A stretch of DNA of 9,182 nt from Spirochaetia bacterium UBA5368 (GCA_002407865.1 DHPI01000086.1:112088-121269); one strand, 5' to 3'. Numbered from the stretch's first letter, positions 1-6,096 are shown. Program-made: numbers and translations. The notes: a model not told the origin generated them from the letters alone.

Positions 1-390
1 AGTTTTAAAACCGGCAAAAGTAAGCGGTTCAATGTGAAAAGAGAATACTCCGATTCACAGCTCGCAAGGGAGAGAATGAAGAATAAACTCCGGAGCCCTG
101 GAGGGAAAGCAGTATACAATCAGCGGTCATGCATCATTGAACATATCTTCGGTGAAATAAAAAAGTACCAAAAATTCAGAATATTTTATCACAGGGGACT
201 TGCAAAGGTTAATACTATCTGGACTATTGTCTGCATTGCGCACAACTTAGCGAGTTTCACCGGCGCCCGATTTTTTCGAGAAGCGCAGGGAAGCCGAAGG
301 CCGGACCGGCAGGCGGCAGGCCCTTCTTTTGCGCACTTTTCTTGTGGCCCAGACAAGAAAAGTGCGAGAAGTCAGCCCGACGCCGGGTAA
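1..390 (+). CDS. Transposase C-terminal fragment (IS1182/IS4-like DDE family), 5' end outside window
   Basis: The frame is open from base 1, so the GTG at 34 is unlikely to be the true start; the gene enters from the left edge. The first ~80 codons match the C-terminal end of IS1182-type DDE transposases: a basic stretch (RERMKNKLRSPGGK), then YNQRS, the acidic IEHIFGEIK segment that carries the last catalytic Glu in this family, then FRIFYHRGLAKV and the closing CIAHNL. Family members normally end a few residues after AHNL. Here the frame runs on for about 45 more residues through unrelated GC-rich repeat DNA to a TAA at 388-390, so the tail after about base 252 is probably not native. The copy may therefore have lost its own 3' end and terminal inverted repeat; none is recognisable. 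Whether the upstream part is intact cannot be seen. Transposase identity is fairly sure, the exact IS family less so. Confidence 0.75.
   Translation, partial: SFKTGKSKRFNVKREYSDSQLARERMKNKLRSPGGKAVYNQRSCIIEHIFGEIKKYQKFRIFYHRGLAKVNTIWTIVCIAHNLASFTGARFFREAQGSRRPDRQAAGPSFAHFSCGPDKKSARSQPDAG
332..366. repeat. Perfect 14-bp inverted repeat, 7-base loop
   Basis: CGCACTTTTCTTGT (332-345) and its exact reverse complement ACAAGAAAAGTGCG (353-366) flank the 7-base loop ggcccag. It lies in the non-native tail of the transposase frame and would form a strong hairpin on either strand. It lacks a terminal T-run directly after the stem, so it is not a classical intrinsic terminator. It is the first of three inverted repeats in a row and is probably part of a dispersed intergenic repeat. 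Confidence 0.85.
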
Positions 391-404
391 AACCACGCGT
401 GGTT
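391..404. repeat. Perfect 14-bp palindrome
   Basis: AACCACGCGTGGTT reads the same on both strands with no spacer. It starts immediately after the TAA that closes the transposase frame. It is the middle element of the palindromic block. A dimeric protein-binding site is possible, but its position between two other inverted repeats makes a role as part of one repeat unit more likely. Confidence 0.8.
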
Positions 405-424
405 GCACGCAGTGAAAGGGGATC

Positions 425-447
425 GCCCCCTAACCCCCGGAGGGGGC
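425..447. repeat. 7-bp GC-only-core inverted repeat, 9-base loop
   Basis: GCCCCCT (425-431) and AGGGGGC (441-447) are exact reverse complements around a 9-base C-rich loop. This is the third element of the block. From here to the phosphoesterase stop at 545 (bases 448-544) I see no gene, and no convincing terminator for the phosphoesterase, which reads into this region from the right. Confidence 0.75.
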
Positions 448-544
448 AACGAGTTTCTTAATGTTTCTAAACGTTTATACGCCCCTGTGCAAGGGAATGC
501 GCTTGCGACCTTTCCATGAAAAATGCGAAATACACGACCCGTTG

Positions 545-1405
545 TTACAGCAACACCCTGCGGGCCTTTTCTGGAATGTCGGGATCGAACTCCACAAGCG
601 CAAGCTCGGCCCCGTCGTGCGCCGCGGAAAAAAGCTGCGTGCGCCCGATTGTGTCGCGCCATGCGCCCGTAATACGCGCCGATTCGTGAATATGCCCGTG
701 CAGCGCCGCAAGCGGCTGGCGTGATTCTATAAACTGCCGTATCGCGATCGACCCGACGTGCGTATCGACAGGCGCGAAGTTGACCATGGCGCCGTCGAGC
801 GCCGCGCGGTCGAGATTTGTGTTATAGGGCGGGGCGTGAAACAGAAATATCGCGCGCTCCATGTCGTCACCGCCGGCGAGGGCGCGCAATTCGTCCATGA
901 TGGTGGTGTGCAAAAGCTCGCGCTTGCTTACCGGAACGGTGAAGATGCCGTCTTCGGGCGCAACGGCAAGCATATCCACGAACCGCGATACGTCATAGCG
1001 CTCCCAGTCTTTCAGCCTGAACGGTGTCGGCGGCACATGCGCGTAGCCGTACACTGTGTATCCCATCACGCGTGCCTTTGTATTGTGCACATAGTCCCAG
1101 ATTCCCGATGATGATGCGTCAATAAGCTTTTTTTCTTCGATGCGGACGTCGTCGTTTCCCATGATGACAAGCACCCTGGGGTATCGGCCTCCCATCGCTT
1201 TTTTCAGGCTGCCAAATTTCGGCGCGAGGTAGTCATCGATAAAATCATTGCGCCGTTTTTCATTCGGCGCCGGTATGCCCCCCCACGGCAGCAGGTCGCC
1301 GCCGATGAAAACGGCGTCGGGAGAACCGTTTAGGATGCTGCCGGCAAGCTTTTCATAGCGCGCCTGTTTTCCATGCAGATCCGACACAAAATAGAAACGT
1401 GGCAC
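545..1405 (-). CDS. Calcineurin-like metallophosphoesterase
   Basis: A 286-residue protein with the order of metal-binding motifs typical of the calcineurin-like phosphoesterase superfamily: DLHG (D9, H11), GGDLLP (D37), GNDD (83-86), a histidine in FLFHAPP (H190) and HGHIH (236-240). These residues normally hold two divalent metals that hydrolyse phosphoesters. One feature is unusual: the common GNH(D/E) box reads GNDD, so the histidine that usually assists catalysis is an aspartate. There is no signal peptide, so it is probably cytoplasmic. The start is GTG at 1405, supported by AAAGGAG (1414-1420 on the minus strand) eight bases upstream; the protein then begins directly with the first beta strand and DLHG. 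It is divergent from the Trm112-like gene across a 265-base gap. The substrate cannot be told from the sequence; nucleotides, phosphodiesters or phosphoproteins are all possible. Confidence 0.9.
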   Translation of the reverse strand: MPRFYFVSDLHGKQARYEKLAGSILNGSPDAVFIGGDLLPWGGIPAPNEKRRNDFIDDYLAPKFGSLKKAMGGRYPRVLVIMGNDDVRIEEKKLIDASSSGIWDYVHNTKARVMGYTVYGYAHVPPTPFRLKDWERYDVSRFVDMLAVAPEDGIFTVPVSKRELLHTTIMDELRALAGGDDMERAIFLFHAPPYNTNLDRAALDGAMVNFAPVDTHVGSIAIRQFIESRQPLAALHGHIHESARITGAWRDTIGRTQLFSAAHDGAELALVEFDPDIPEKARRVLL

Positions 1406-1670
1406 GGATATTTCTCCTTTCAGCGCGGGGCGTGTTGTTTGTATGCCGCCGCATACGCATATGGTGGTGCCTGCCCTGCGCGATAGTCAAGTTGAAATGG
1501 GCGCTGCCATCTATAATCCCGCCGTGCGCTGTCCAGAAATTTTTATTGACTGAAATGATCGTGGATTGCATACTCCCCGTCGTGCCTTTTTTCAATGCCT
1601 CCGCATTCCGCGGTGGATGTGCGAAGAAACGCGCACAATACAGTTATCCTGAAAGGAGCCGTATCAAGCG
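1406..1670. other. 265-base divergent intergenic region
   Basis: This separates the phosphoesterase (minus) from the Trm112-like gene (plus). It holds a Shine-Dalgarno sequence for each gene, and the two share a 10-base match in opposite orientation (1414-1423 and 1649-1658), probably just anti-16S complementarity. It also holds a small hairpin, GTATGC-CGCC-GCATAC (1441-1456), and a plausible plus-strand promoter at 1546-1574. I found no convincing minus-strand promoter and no coding sequence of its own. Confidence 0.6.
1546..1574 (+). promoter_or_regulatory. Sigma70-like promoter for the Trm112-like gene
   Basis: TTGACT (1546-1551) is followed after 17 bases by CATACT (1569-1574), matching 5/6 and 4/6 of the sigma70 consensus at optimal spacing. 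Transcription would begin near 1581, giving a leader of about 90 bases before the ATG at 1671. Judged only from consensus and position. Confidence 0.45.
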
Positions 1671-1835
1671 ATGATAGATACAAAACTTCTGGACATACTT
1701 GCCTGCCCCGCGTGCAAGGGTGATGTCGAGTACGATGCGAAAAACGAAAAAATAATCTGCACGGAATGCAAAAGAAAATATCCGGTGAAGGACGGTATCC
1801 CCGTAATGCTCGTGGATGAGGCCGAACAGGAGTAA
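1671..1835 (+). CDS. Trm112 / UPF0434 (YcaR-like) zinc-ribbon protein
   Basis: A 54-residue protein starting [15 protein letters not shown]. Four cysteines in two CxxC pairs (C12/C15 and C30/C33) form a zinc ribbon, followed by the [12 protein letters not shown] segment that is diagnostic of the Trm112/UPF0434 family. The length matches the usual 55-65 residues of bacterial members. In eukaryotes and archaea Trm112 is an activating partner of several methyltransferases acting on tRNA, rRNA or release factors; bacterial homologues are less well defined. The gene has AAAGGAG at 1652-1658, 12 bases before the ATG, a rather long spacing, but no better in-frame start exists. It stands alone, with the PpiD-like gene 141 bases downstream. 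A read-through operon with that gene is possible but a separate promoter is visible there. Confidence 0.9.
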   Translation: MIDTKLLDILACPACKGDVEYDAKNEKIICTECKRKYPVKDGIPVMLVDEAEQE

Positions 1836-1887
1836 TGCCCGGTTTGCCCGCGCGAGGCTTCTTTTTCGCGTATATTTTTAAATCTCA

Positions 1888-1918
1888 TTGACAAAATACG
1901 TAAATGGTTTTAAATAAT
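1888..1918 (+). promoter_or_regulatory. Sigma70-like promoter for the PpiD-like/cheX unit
   Basis: A perfect TTGACA -35 box (1888-1893) lies in an AT-rich stretch. The -10 box is less clear: TAAATA (1911-1916) sits at 17-base spacing and AATAAT (1913-1918) at 19 bases. Either would start transcription near 1922-1926, just before the leader hairpin at 1927. The -35 match and the AT-rich context make a promoter likely; the exact -10 is uncertain. Confidence 0.5.
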
Positions 1919-1926
1919 TTTTTGCG

Positions 1927-1952
1927 AAAAGGGCGCTGTCACGGCGCCTTTT
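1927..1952 (+). terminator. GC-rich hairpin with T-run in the leader of the PpiD-like gene
   Basis: AAAAGG(G)CGC pairs with GCGCCTTTT around a 7-base loop: nine base pairs with one bulged G (1933), ending in TTTT then ATAAT. The shape resembles an intrinsic terminator. It is 92 bases after the Trm112-like stop, so it could end that transcript. It also lies between the putative promoter (1888-1918) and the ATG at 1977, so it may instead act as a 5' stabilising stem or an attenuator. Confidence 0.5.
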
Positions 1953-1976
1953 ATAATCGTTTGCAGAAGGTGAAGC

Positions 1977-3116
1977 ATGTTTGATTCGAAGTCCCCGGTG
2001 ATAAAAATCGGCGGGTATATAATAGTAGGCTTTTTTGTCTTGATAATCATTATATCGTTCGGTATGCCCGATTTCATGTCCCGTATCGGACTTGACAAGA
2101 GCACTGTTGCCGTGGTGAACGGGGAAAAAATACATTACCTTGATTTTCTCAGGTTCAGGGATAATGTGGCGTCGAGGGTGAAGGATGTCAACAGCAAGGA
2201 GATTCAGCAGTTGATTCTCGACAGCATGATTCGATACAGGCTTCAGCTTCAGAAGGCGGACAAAATTGGCATCATGGTTTCAGACGACAGGGTAAAACGC
2301 ACCATCCGCGAGAACCCGATGTTTTTCGATCAATCGGGGAAATTCAGCAATCGGAACCTGAAATTATTTCTGGACCACTATCATCTGAACCTGACCGATT
2401 ATTATGTAACGGTGAAAGAAGAGCTGCTGAACGGCGGCATGGCGCAGATGTTGCAGATGGGAACAGGCGTGTCGCCCGATGAAGTGATTGCCCAGAGCGC
2501 TATCGAGAATTCTAAGATACAGATTAAGTACTGCTTTGCGTCGAATGCGGAGTTGAAGAAAAAACTCGCCGCCGATCTTTCGGTGAGCGATGCTGAAATT
2601 GACGAGGAGCTCCGCACGGACCGCGCCGAGGTGAAAGACCCGAAAACCGACAGGGAACGCGTTCGCGGCAAGCTTGCCGACAGAAAGTTCGAGATGCTGA
2701 AAAAGCATATGGTGGACGATATCGACAAGCTGTCGCTTGGAAACGCTTCGTTTGAAGCGGCCGTTGCGCGTATCGGCGGCGCTGTGAAGATGTCGTCGGT
2801 TTTCAAGATCGGCGAGCCAGTCAAAGAAAACGATGCGAAGGGATCGGTGCTTTTTTCCATAAGCGAATCCCCCGTGTTCATAAACGACTGCCTTACGCTC
2901 GGGATCGGCAGGACCTCGCGCGTAATCAGCTCGTTTGACGGATTATATGTGTTTACGCCGGTGAAAAAGGATGTCGTGCTGAAGGCGCCTGCCGACGCGG
3001 AGTATGCAGCCGTCGAGAACAGACTTTTGACCGACAAGGCGAATTCGCTCTACGTCGCGATGATGATGCAATTTGTCGAAAAATCGAAAATAAAGAAGAA
3101 TCTGTCATTTGATTAA
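1977..3116 (+). CDS. Membrane-anchored SurA_N/PpiD-like chaperone without a parvulin domain
   Basis: A 379-residue protein. A short cytoplasmic N-terminus is followed by one membrane helix (about 11-29, very Ile/Val-rich), the topology of PpiD. Residues 44-52 (VAVVNGEKI) open the SurA N-terminal domain; the helical region that follows (about 75-170) has the PpiD-type FFDQSGKFS segment. PpiD and SurA help outer-membrane and secreted proteins fold after Sec export. PpiD proteins are usually around 600 residues and carry at least one parvulin prolyl-isomerase domain after SurA_N. Here no parvulin signature is seen: the chain goes from the SurA_N helices through a charged linker (about 190-235) to what looks like the PpiD C-terminal segment (NASFEAAVARIGG). 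It is probably a chaperone rather than an isomerase. AGAAGGTG (1965-1972) lies 4 bases before the ATG. The CheX-like gene follows after 26 bases, likely in the same operon. Confidence 0.8.
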   Translation: MFDSKSPVIKIGGYIIVGFFVLIIIISFGMPDFMSRIGLDKSTVAVVNGEKIHYLDFLRFRDNVASRVKDVNSKEIQQLILDSMIRYRLQLQKADKIGIMVSDDRVKRTIRENPMFFDQSGKFSNRNLKLFLDHYHLNLTDYYVTVKEELLNGGMAQMLQMGTGVSPDEVIAQSAIENSKIQIKYCFASNAELKKKLAADLSVSDAEIDEELRTDRAEVKDPKTDRERVRGKLADRKFEMLKKHMVDDIDKLSLGNASFEAAVARIGGAVKMSSVFKIGEPVKENDAKGSVLFSISESPVFINDCLTLGIGRTSRVISSFDGLYVFTPVKKDVVLKAPADAEYAAVENRLLTDKANSLYVAMMMQFVEKSKIKKNLSFD

Positions 3117-3142
3117 TACCGATTCGCAAAGAGAGGCCAGAT

Positions 3143-3607
3143 ATGAATATCAACGCGGAATACGTGAATCCCTTTCTTGAGGCTGCAAGCGCTGTCTTTA
3201 AGTCAATCGTCGGGGTCGATCTGAAACGCGGAAAACTTTCTATTAAAGAATCTCCCGATCCGTCGCTCGAGGTCGCTATCCTCATTGGCATTACCGGCGC
3301 CATCAGCGGCGAGGTGGTCTATAGCATGAATTATAACATGGTCTACAAAATCGCCAATATGCTTGCGCCCGGCCTGACGGAATCGCAGTTGAAGACAGAG
3401 TACAAGGACATTGTTGGCGAGCTTGCGAACATGATTACCGGCAATGCCATGAATATATTCGCGTATACCGGCAAGCGTGTCGAGATGACGACGCCGACGG
3501 TCATTGACGGCAAGAACTTTACCATTACACATGTGAAGCAGACGACCCTGGCAATAAGCCTGTACAGCCCGTTCGGGCAGCTCGAAATGAATGTCGCGCT
3601 GAAGTGA
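3143..3607 (+). CDS. cheX: CheX-like chemotaxis phosphatase
   Basis: A 154-residue protein of the CheX/CheC/FliY phosphatase family; the length is typical of CheX. CheX removes phosphate from CheY-P and so resets the flagellar switch signal; it is the usual CheY-P phosphatase in spirochaetes and Thermotoga. The catalytic ExxN motif is present as E93-L-A-N96 within DIVGELANMITGNA, on the expected long helix, and only one copy is seen, as in CheX (CheC often has two). The N-terminal MNAEYVNPFLEA-type helix and the GAISGEVVYSM strand also fit. No membrane segment or signal peptide. GAGAGG (3131-3136) is 6 bases before the ATG. It is 26 bases after the PpiD-like gene; no other chemotaxis gene is in the window. 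Its TGA directly abuts the stop codon of the convergent TPR gene. A non-chemotactic CheX-domain phosphatase acting on another response regulator is the main alternative. Confidence 0.85.
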   Translation: MNINAEYVNPFLEAASAVFKSIVGVDLKRGKLSIKESPDPSLEVAILIGITGAISGEVVYSMNYNMVYKIANMLAPGLTESQLKTEYKDIVGELANMITGNAMNIFAYTGKRVEMTTPTVIDGKNFTITHVKQTTLAISLYSPFGQLEMNVALK

Positions 3608-4486
3608 TTATTGCTCCATCTTGAAATACGTGGCGTCGATGGCGCGGAGTTCCTTTTCCACGCGTTTTTTCAGCGGAGAGTTTTGAAACGCCGGATGGTT
3701 TTCCTCGTCGGCCTTTTTCATAAAAACCCTGAAAATTTTTCTCGCGGTTTCCAGGTCTTTCAGCACCGGGTCTTTTTCGTAGACCCGCCCCATGAGAAAG
3801 TAGGCGTCGTCGACAGTTTCCCTGTCGGGGTAGTAGTTTATAACGCGTATGCACATGTCGAGCACCTGTGAGCCCCTGCGCTCGTTAAGAAAAATATTTC
3901 CAAGAAAGATCAGCGCGTCATCGGCCTTTTCGTGCTCGGGGAATTGCGACGACATTTTGAAGAAGTTCTCGATCGCGGCGGCGGTGTTGCCTGATTTATA
4001 CTGCGCCTCGCCGGCAAAATACAGCGCCGAGGGGTACTCGCCGGATTCTTCACGTATCGACGCAAATTCATGTATTGCGTCCCCTGTTTTGCCCGAATTA
4101 ACGTATATCTTGCCGGTCCAGACCGCGGCGGAATCCCTGAACGGGCTTTCCGGGTATTTTGATTTAAGCTCGCTGAATTTTACGAGCGCGGCTTCCGGGA
4201 GCCCCGCTGTAAAAAGCTGGATGCCGGTTTTCAGCAGAAGCTCATCGGGCTGCGGGGCCTGCGGCATCTGCTGGGGTTTCTGTTTTTCCGTTTTTGCCGG
4301 TTTGCCGGGAACGGCCGCGTCATCCTTAATGTTCGGGGTTTTGCCGTTTTCCGCGGCGGGCTGATCGGTCTTCGGGCCGCCTTCAATAATGCTTTTTATA
4401 ATTGCGTCGGTCTGTTGCGGCGTTTGTGCGAACAGGCATACATACAAGAACGGTATGGCGCAGAAGGCAAGGGCGGTTTTATTCAT
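3608..4486 (-). CDS. Secreted TPR-repeat protein (YbgF/BamD-like organisation)
   Basis: A 292-residue protein with a Sec signal peptide (MNKTALAFCAIPFLYVCLFA, cleavage likely after A20). A Pro/Lys/Gln-rich linker (about 35-80) follows, then four to five TPR-like helical hairpins from about 82 to 260, with recurring patterns such as AALVKFSELKSKYP, AAIENFFKMSSQFPEHEKADDAL and a final AYFLMGRVYEKDP. Such periplasmic TPR proteins (CpoB/YbgF, BamD) scaffold envelope complexes. No lipobox cysteine lies near the cleavage site, so it is probably soluble rather than a lipoprotein. The ATG overlaps the stop of the preceding membrane protein as ATGA (4483-4486), indicating translational coupling and a linked function. 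Its stop codon touches the cheX stop on the other strand. It is the last gene of the minus-strand unit. The TPR fold is certain enough; the partner is unknown. Confidence 0.8.
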   Translation of the reverse strand: MNKTALAFCAIPFLYVCLFAQTPQQTDAIIKSIIEGGPKTDQPAAENGKTPNIKDDAAVPGKPAKTEKQKPQQMPQAPQPDELLLKTGIQLFTAGLPEAALVKFSELKSKYPESPFRDSAAVWTGKIYVNSGKTGDAIHEFASIREESGEYPSALYFAGEAQYKSGNTAAAIENFFKMSSQFPEHEKADDALIFLGNIFLNERRGSQVLDMCIRVINYYPDRETVDDAYFLMGRVYEKDPVLKDLETARKIFRVFMKKADEENHPAFQNSPLKKRVEKELRAIDATYFKMEQ

Positions 4487-5202
4487 TTTTTGATTATCCC
4501 GGCGTTCTTTTCGATAGGGTTCAATTCGGATGGGGCCTGGCGCATAACGGGCGCCAATTTTTCAGGGCCTGATTTTTTTGCGCCGGTGGGACGCGATTCC
4601 GTGTCGCGGTCCCGGGCGGGAGCGCCGCCGAGGGGTTCCTCTTTTATAACGCGATCGTTCGTATCGTTGCCGAGCAACTCCGGTGACGTGTCATTTTCTT
4701 TGATATTCCCTTTTTTGCGTAAATTTCTCACATCGCGGGCGTCGGGCGTGTCGTTTGTCCTTTCGATTTCGGACAGCCTGTCGCGGGTTTCGAGCGACGG
4801 CGGCGGATTCACCTTTCTTTCGGACGAATTTGGCTCGATGATTTTTTCCCTCGCTTCTATGTCATATTTGCTGTTCGAGGGAAACTCAATTTTATTAATG
4901 CCGGATTCGCGCACTTCCCTGATAAGCTCGGAATCCAGCATTGATCGGAAATCGCCGGTTGCGCGCTCCTTCTTGATGTCGATGAGAAAAATATCGTTCG
5001 TGGAGTCGGCTATCTGCGTGCCCTTTATTTTTGCCGATTTCTGGCCCATCTCATAGCCGACAATGGCGCCGGCTATAATGAGTATGGCGGTAATAAAATA
5101 AAATCCCTGCTTGATCGTATCGACGGTGCGCCGATTCATGCCGTCAAGAACGCTGTTTATTCCTGAAATTATCACGGATAGTATTTTTACAATTGGATTC
5201 AT
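4483..5202 (-). CDS. Single-pass membrane protein with long disordered charged tail, unknown function
   Basis: A 239-residue protein that I do not recognise. Residues 1-30 form a mildly amphipathic N-terminus; about 34-52 (GFYFITAILIIAGAIVGYE) is one clear membrane helix. A short ordered-looking part follows (about 60-115). From there to the end the sequence is rich in Asp, Glu, Lys, Arg, Pro, Asn and Ser with low hydrophobicity, so it is probably disordered. It has no cysteine and no enzyme motif. Positive charges before the helix (NRRTVDTIKQ) suggest the tail faces the periplasm. It is 39 bases after the LPP20-like gene and overlaps the TPR gene by 4 bases, so all three are probably made together; a scaffold or linker between membrane and periplasmic partners is an inference. 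The start at 5202 has no good Shine-Dalgarno; ATG at codon 22 is an alternative that keeps the helix. Confidence 0.7.
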   Translation of the reverse strand: MNPIVKILSVIISGINSVLDGMNRRTVDTIKQGFYFITAILIIAGAIVGYEMGQKSAKIKGTQIADSTNDIFLIDIKKERATGDFRSMLDSELIREVRESGINKIEFPSNSKYDIEAREKIIEPNSSERKVNPPPSLETRDRLSEIERTNDTPDARDVRNLRKKGNIKENDTSPELLGNDTNDRVIKEEPLGGAPARDRDTESRPTGAKKSGPEKLAPVMRQAPSELNPIEKNAGIIKK

Positions 5203-5241
5203 GTGTTGCTCACGCGCCCGCCGTAGAATGCCCCAGCGGCG

Positions 5242-6096
5242 CTACATTTTTTTCTCCCTGTCAAGTATAAATATCACCCTGCATTTTTTCAAATTATTTC
5301 TTGTGGCGGGGGCGCTTAAAATTTTCCGCGCGTCTTTATAGGATAACACCGGGCAGCCGCCGTTATTCTTCAGCGCTACAGCGTAAAAAGGACGCGCGCC
5401 GGCCCTTGCGCTTTTTCTCGCATCATCTTCATTATAGCAGTACGACGCAAGGCCGTATTTCGAGGCATAGCGTCCGTCGACGAAAATCCTTCCATATATT
5501 TCCAGGCCGTCCTCATTGAATATAGATGGAAACAGCATGGGGGCAAGGTTGAGGCCCCTTCCGTCGATGATGAGGCTCGAATAGTCGGTGCGCAGCGGCG
5601 TATCGTCGATGACCGGGAAGTCGTTGCCGGGGAAATCGTACGGGACGATCGAAATGATATCGCCAAGCGAAAGACGCACCTCGCATTCGGTGGTGTGGAA
5701 ATCGAGCGGGCGGTTGCGCACCTTCAGCGATTCGTTCAGCGCCTCCGCCATCCTCTTGCTTGTAAAATCGTGTTTCAGAAGATCGGCAAGCCTGGTGCCG
5801 GTGTCTACCTGCAACAGCTTGAATGCGCGTATGAGGTTTTCAACGGCGTCGTCTTTCGCCATGACGCGGGTGTCGGTCCGCGCCCTGTTGATGGAAACCG
5901 GCAAGCCGTCGTACGAATCCACAGGATTGCCCGACAGCCCTACATCGATCGACGCCTTCCCCTTCGCCGAAATATAACAGCCCGTCCAGTTGATGACGCT
6001 TTCCCTGTGTTGCACCGTGAAATCGACGGCGAACGCGGCGGTGGGGATAGCCAGCAACAGCAACAGGGCGCATGCCGAGCAAAATTGTTTTTTCAT
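5242..6096 (-). CDS. Secreted protein resembling the LPP20-type envelope proteins
   Basis: A 284-residue protein from the ATG at 6096. I chose this start because it gives a textbook signal peptide (MKKQFCSACALLLLLAIPTAAFA, cleavage likely before VDF); a longer frame from a TTG at 6234 would put 46 hydrophilic residues in front of it. The mature part starts with an NWTGCYISAKGKA strand pair (36-49), as in LPP20/FlgT-N-like proteins, then a helical region (about 83-125), and an SSLIIDGRGLNLAPMLFPSI segment (about 173-192) with EDGLEIYG after it, a pattern I associate with LPP20-type proteins of spirochaetes and deltaproteobacteria. Members are envelope proteins, some linked to flagella, with no known enzyme activity. 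The cysteine in the signal peptide (C6) is too early for a lipobox. No clear Shine-Dalgarno precedes the ATG. It heads a likely three-gene operon. The family call is from memory of motifs and is moderate. Confidence 0.65.
   Translation of the reverse strand: MKKQFCSACALLLLLAIPTAAFAVDFTVQHRESVINWTGCYISAKGKASIDVGLSGNPVDSYDGLPVSINRARTDTRVMAKDDAVENLIRAFKLLQVDTGTRLADLLKHDFTSKRMAEALNESLKVRNRPLDFHTTECEVRLSLGDIISIVPYDFPGNDFPVIDDTPLRTDYSSLIIDGRGLNLAPMLFPSIFNEDGLEIYGRIFVDGRYASKYGLASYCYNEDDARKSARAGARPFYAVALKNNGGCPVLSYKDARKILSAPATRNNLKKCRVIFILDREKKM

Noticed and set aside
332..447. Short CRISPR-like array or intrinsic terminator
   Set aside because: The three inverted repeats differ in sequence, so there is no repeated unit with spacers, and no T-run directly follows a stem.
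461..724. Small plus- and minus-strand open frames over 372-724
   Set aside because: They overlap the palindromic block or the 3' end of the phosphoesterase, have low-complexity Arg-rich translations and no Shine-Dalgarno.
1492..1517. TTGAAA and TATAAT as a promoter for the Trm112-like gene
   Set aside because: The spacer is only 14 bases, too short; TTGACT-17-CATACT downstream is better.
1353..1674. Open frames on both strands across the divergent gap
   Set aside because: No family resemblance and no ribosome-binding site; they overlap the promoter region and the well-supported flanking genes.
1952..1957. TATAAT just before the PpiD-like gene as a -10 box
   Set aside because: No -35-like sequence at 16-18 bases upstream (that position is inside the GC hairpin), and the start would be almost at the Shine-Dalgarno.
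4415..5056. Plus-strand open frame opposite the membrane-protein gene
   Set aside because: Ser/Phe-rich shadow frame without Shine-Dalgarno; the minus-strand genes have a membrane helix, a signal peptide and an ATGA overlap.
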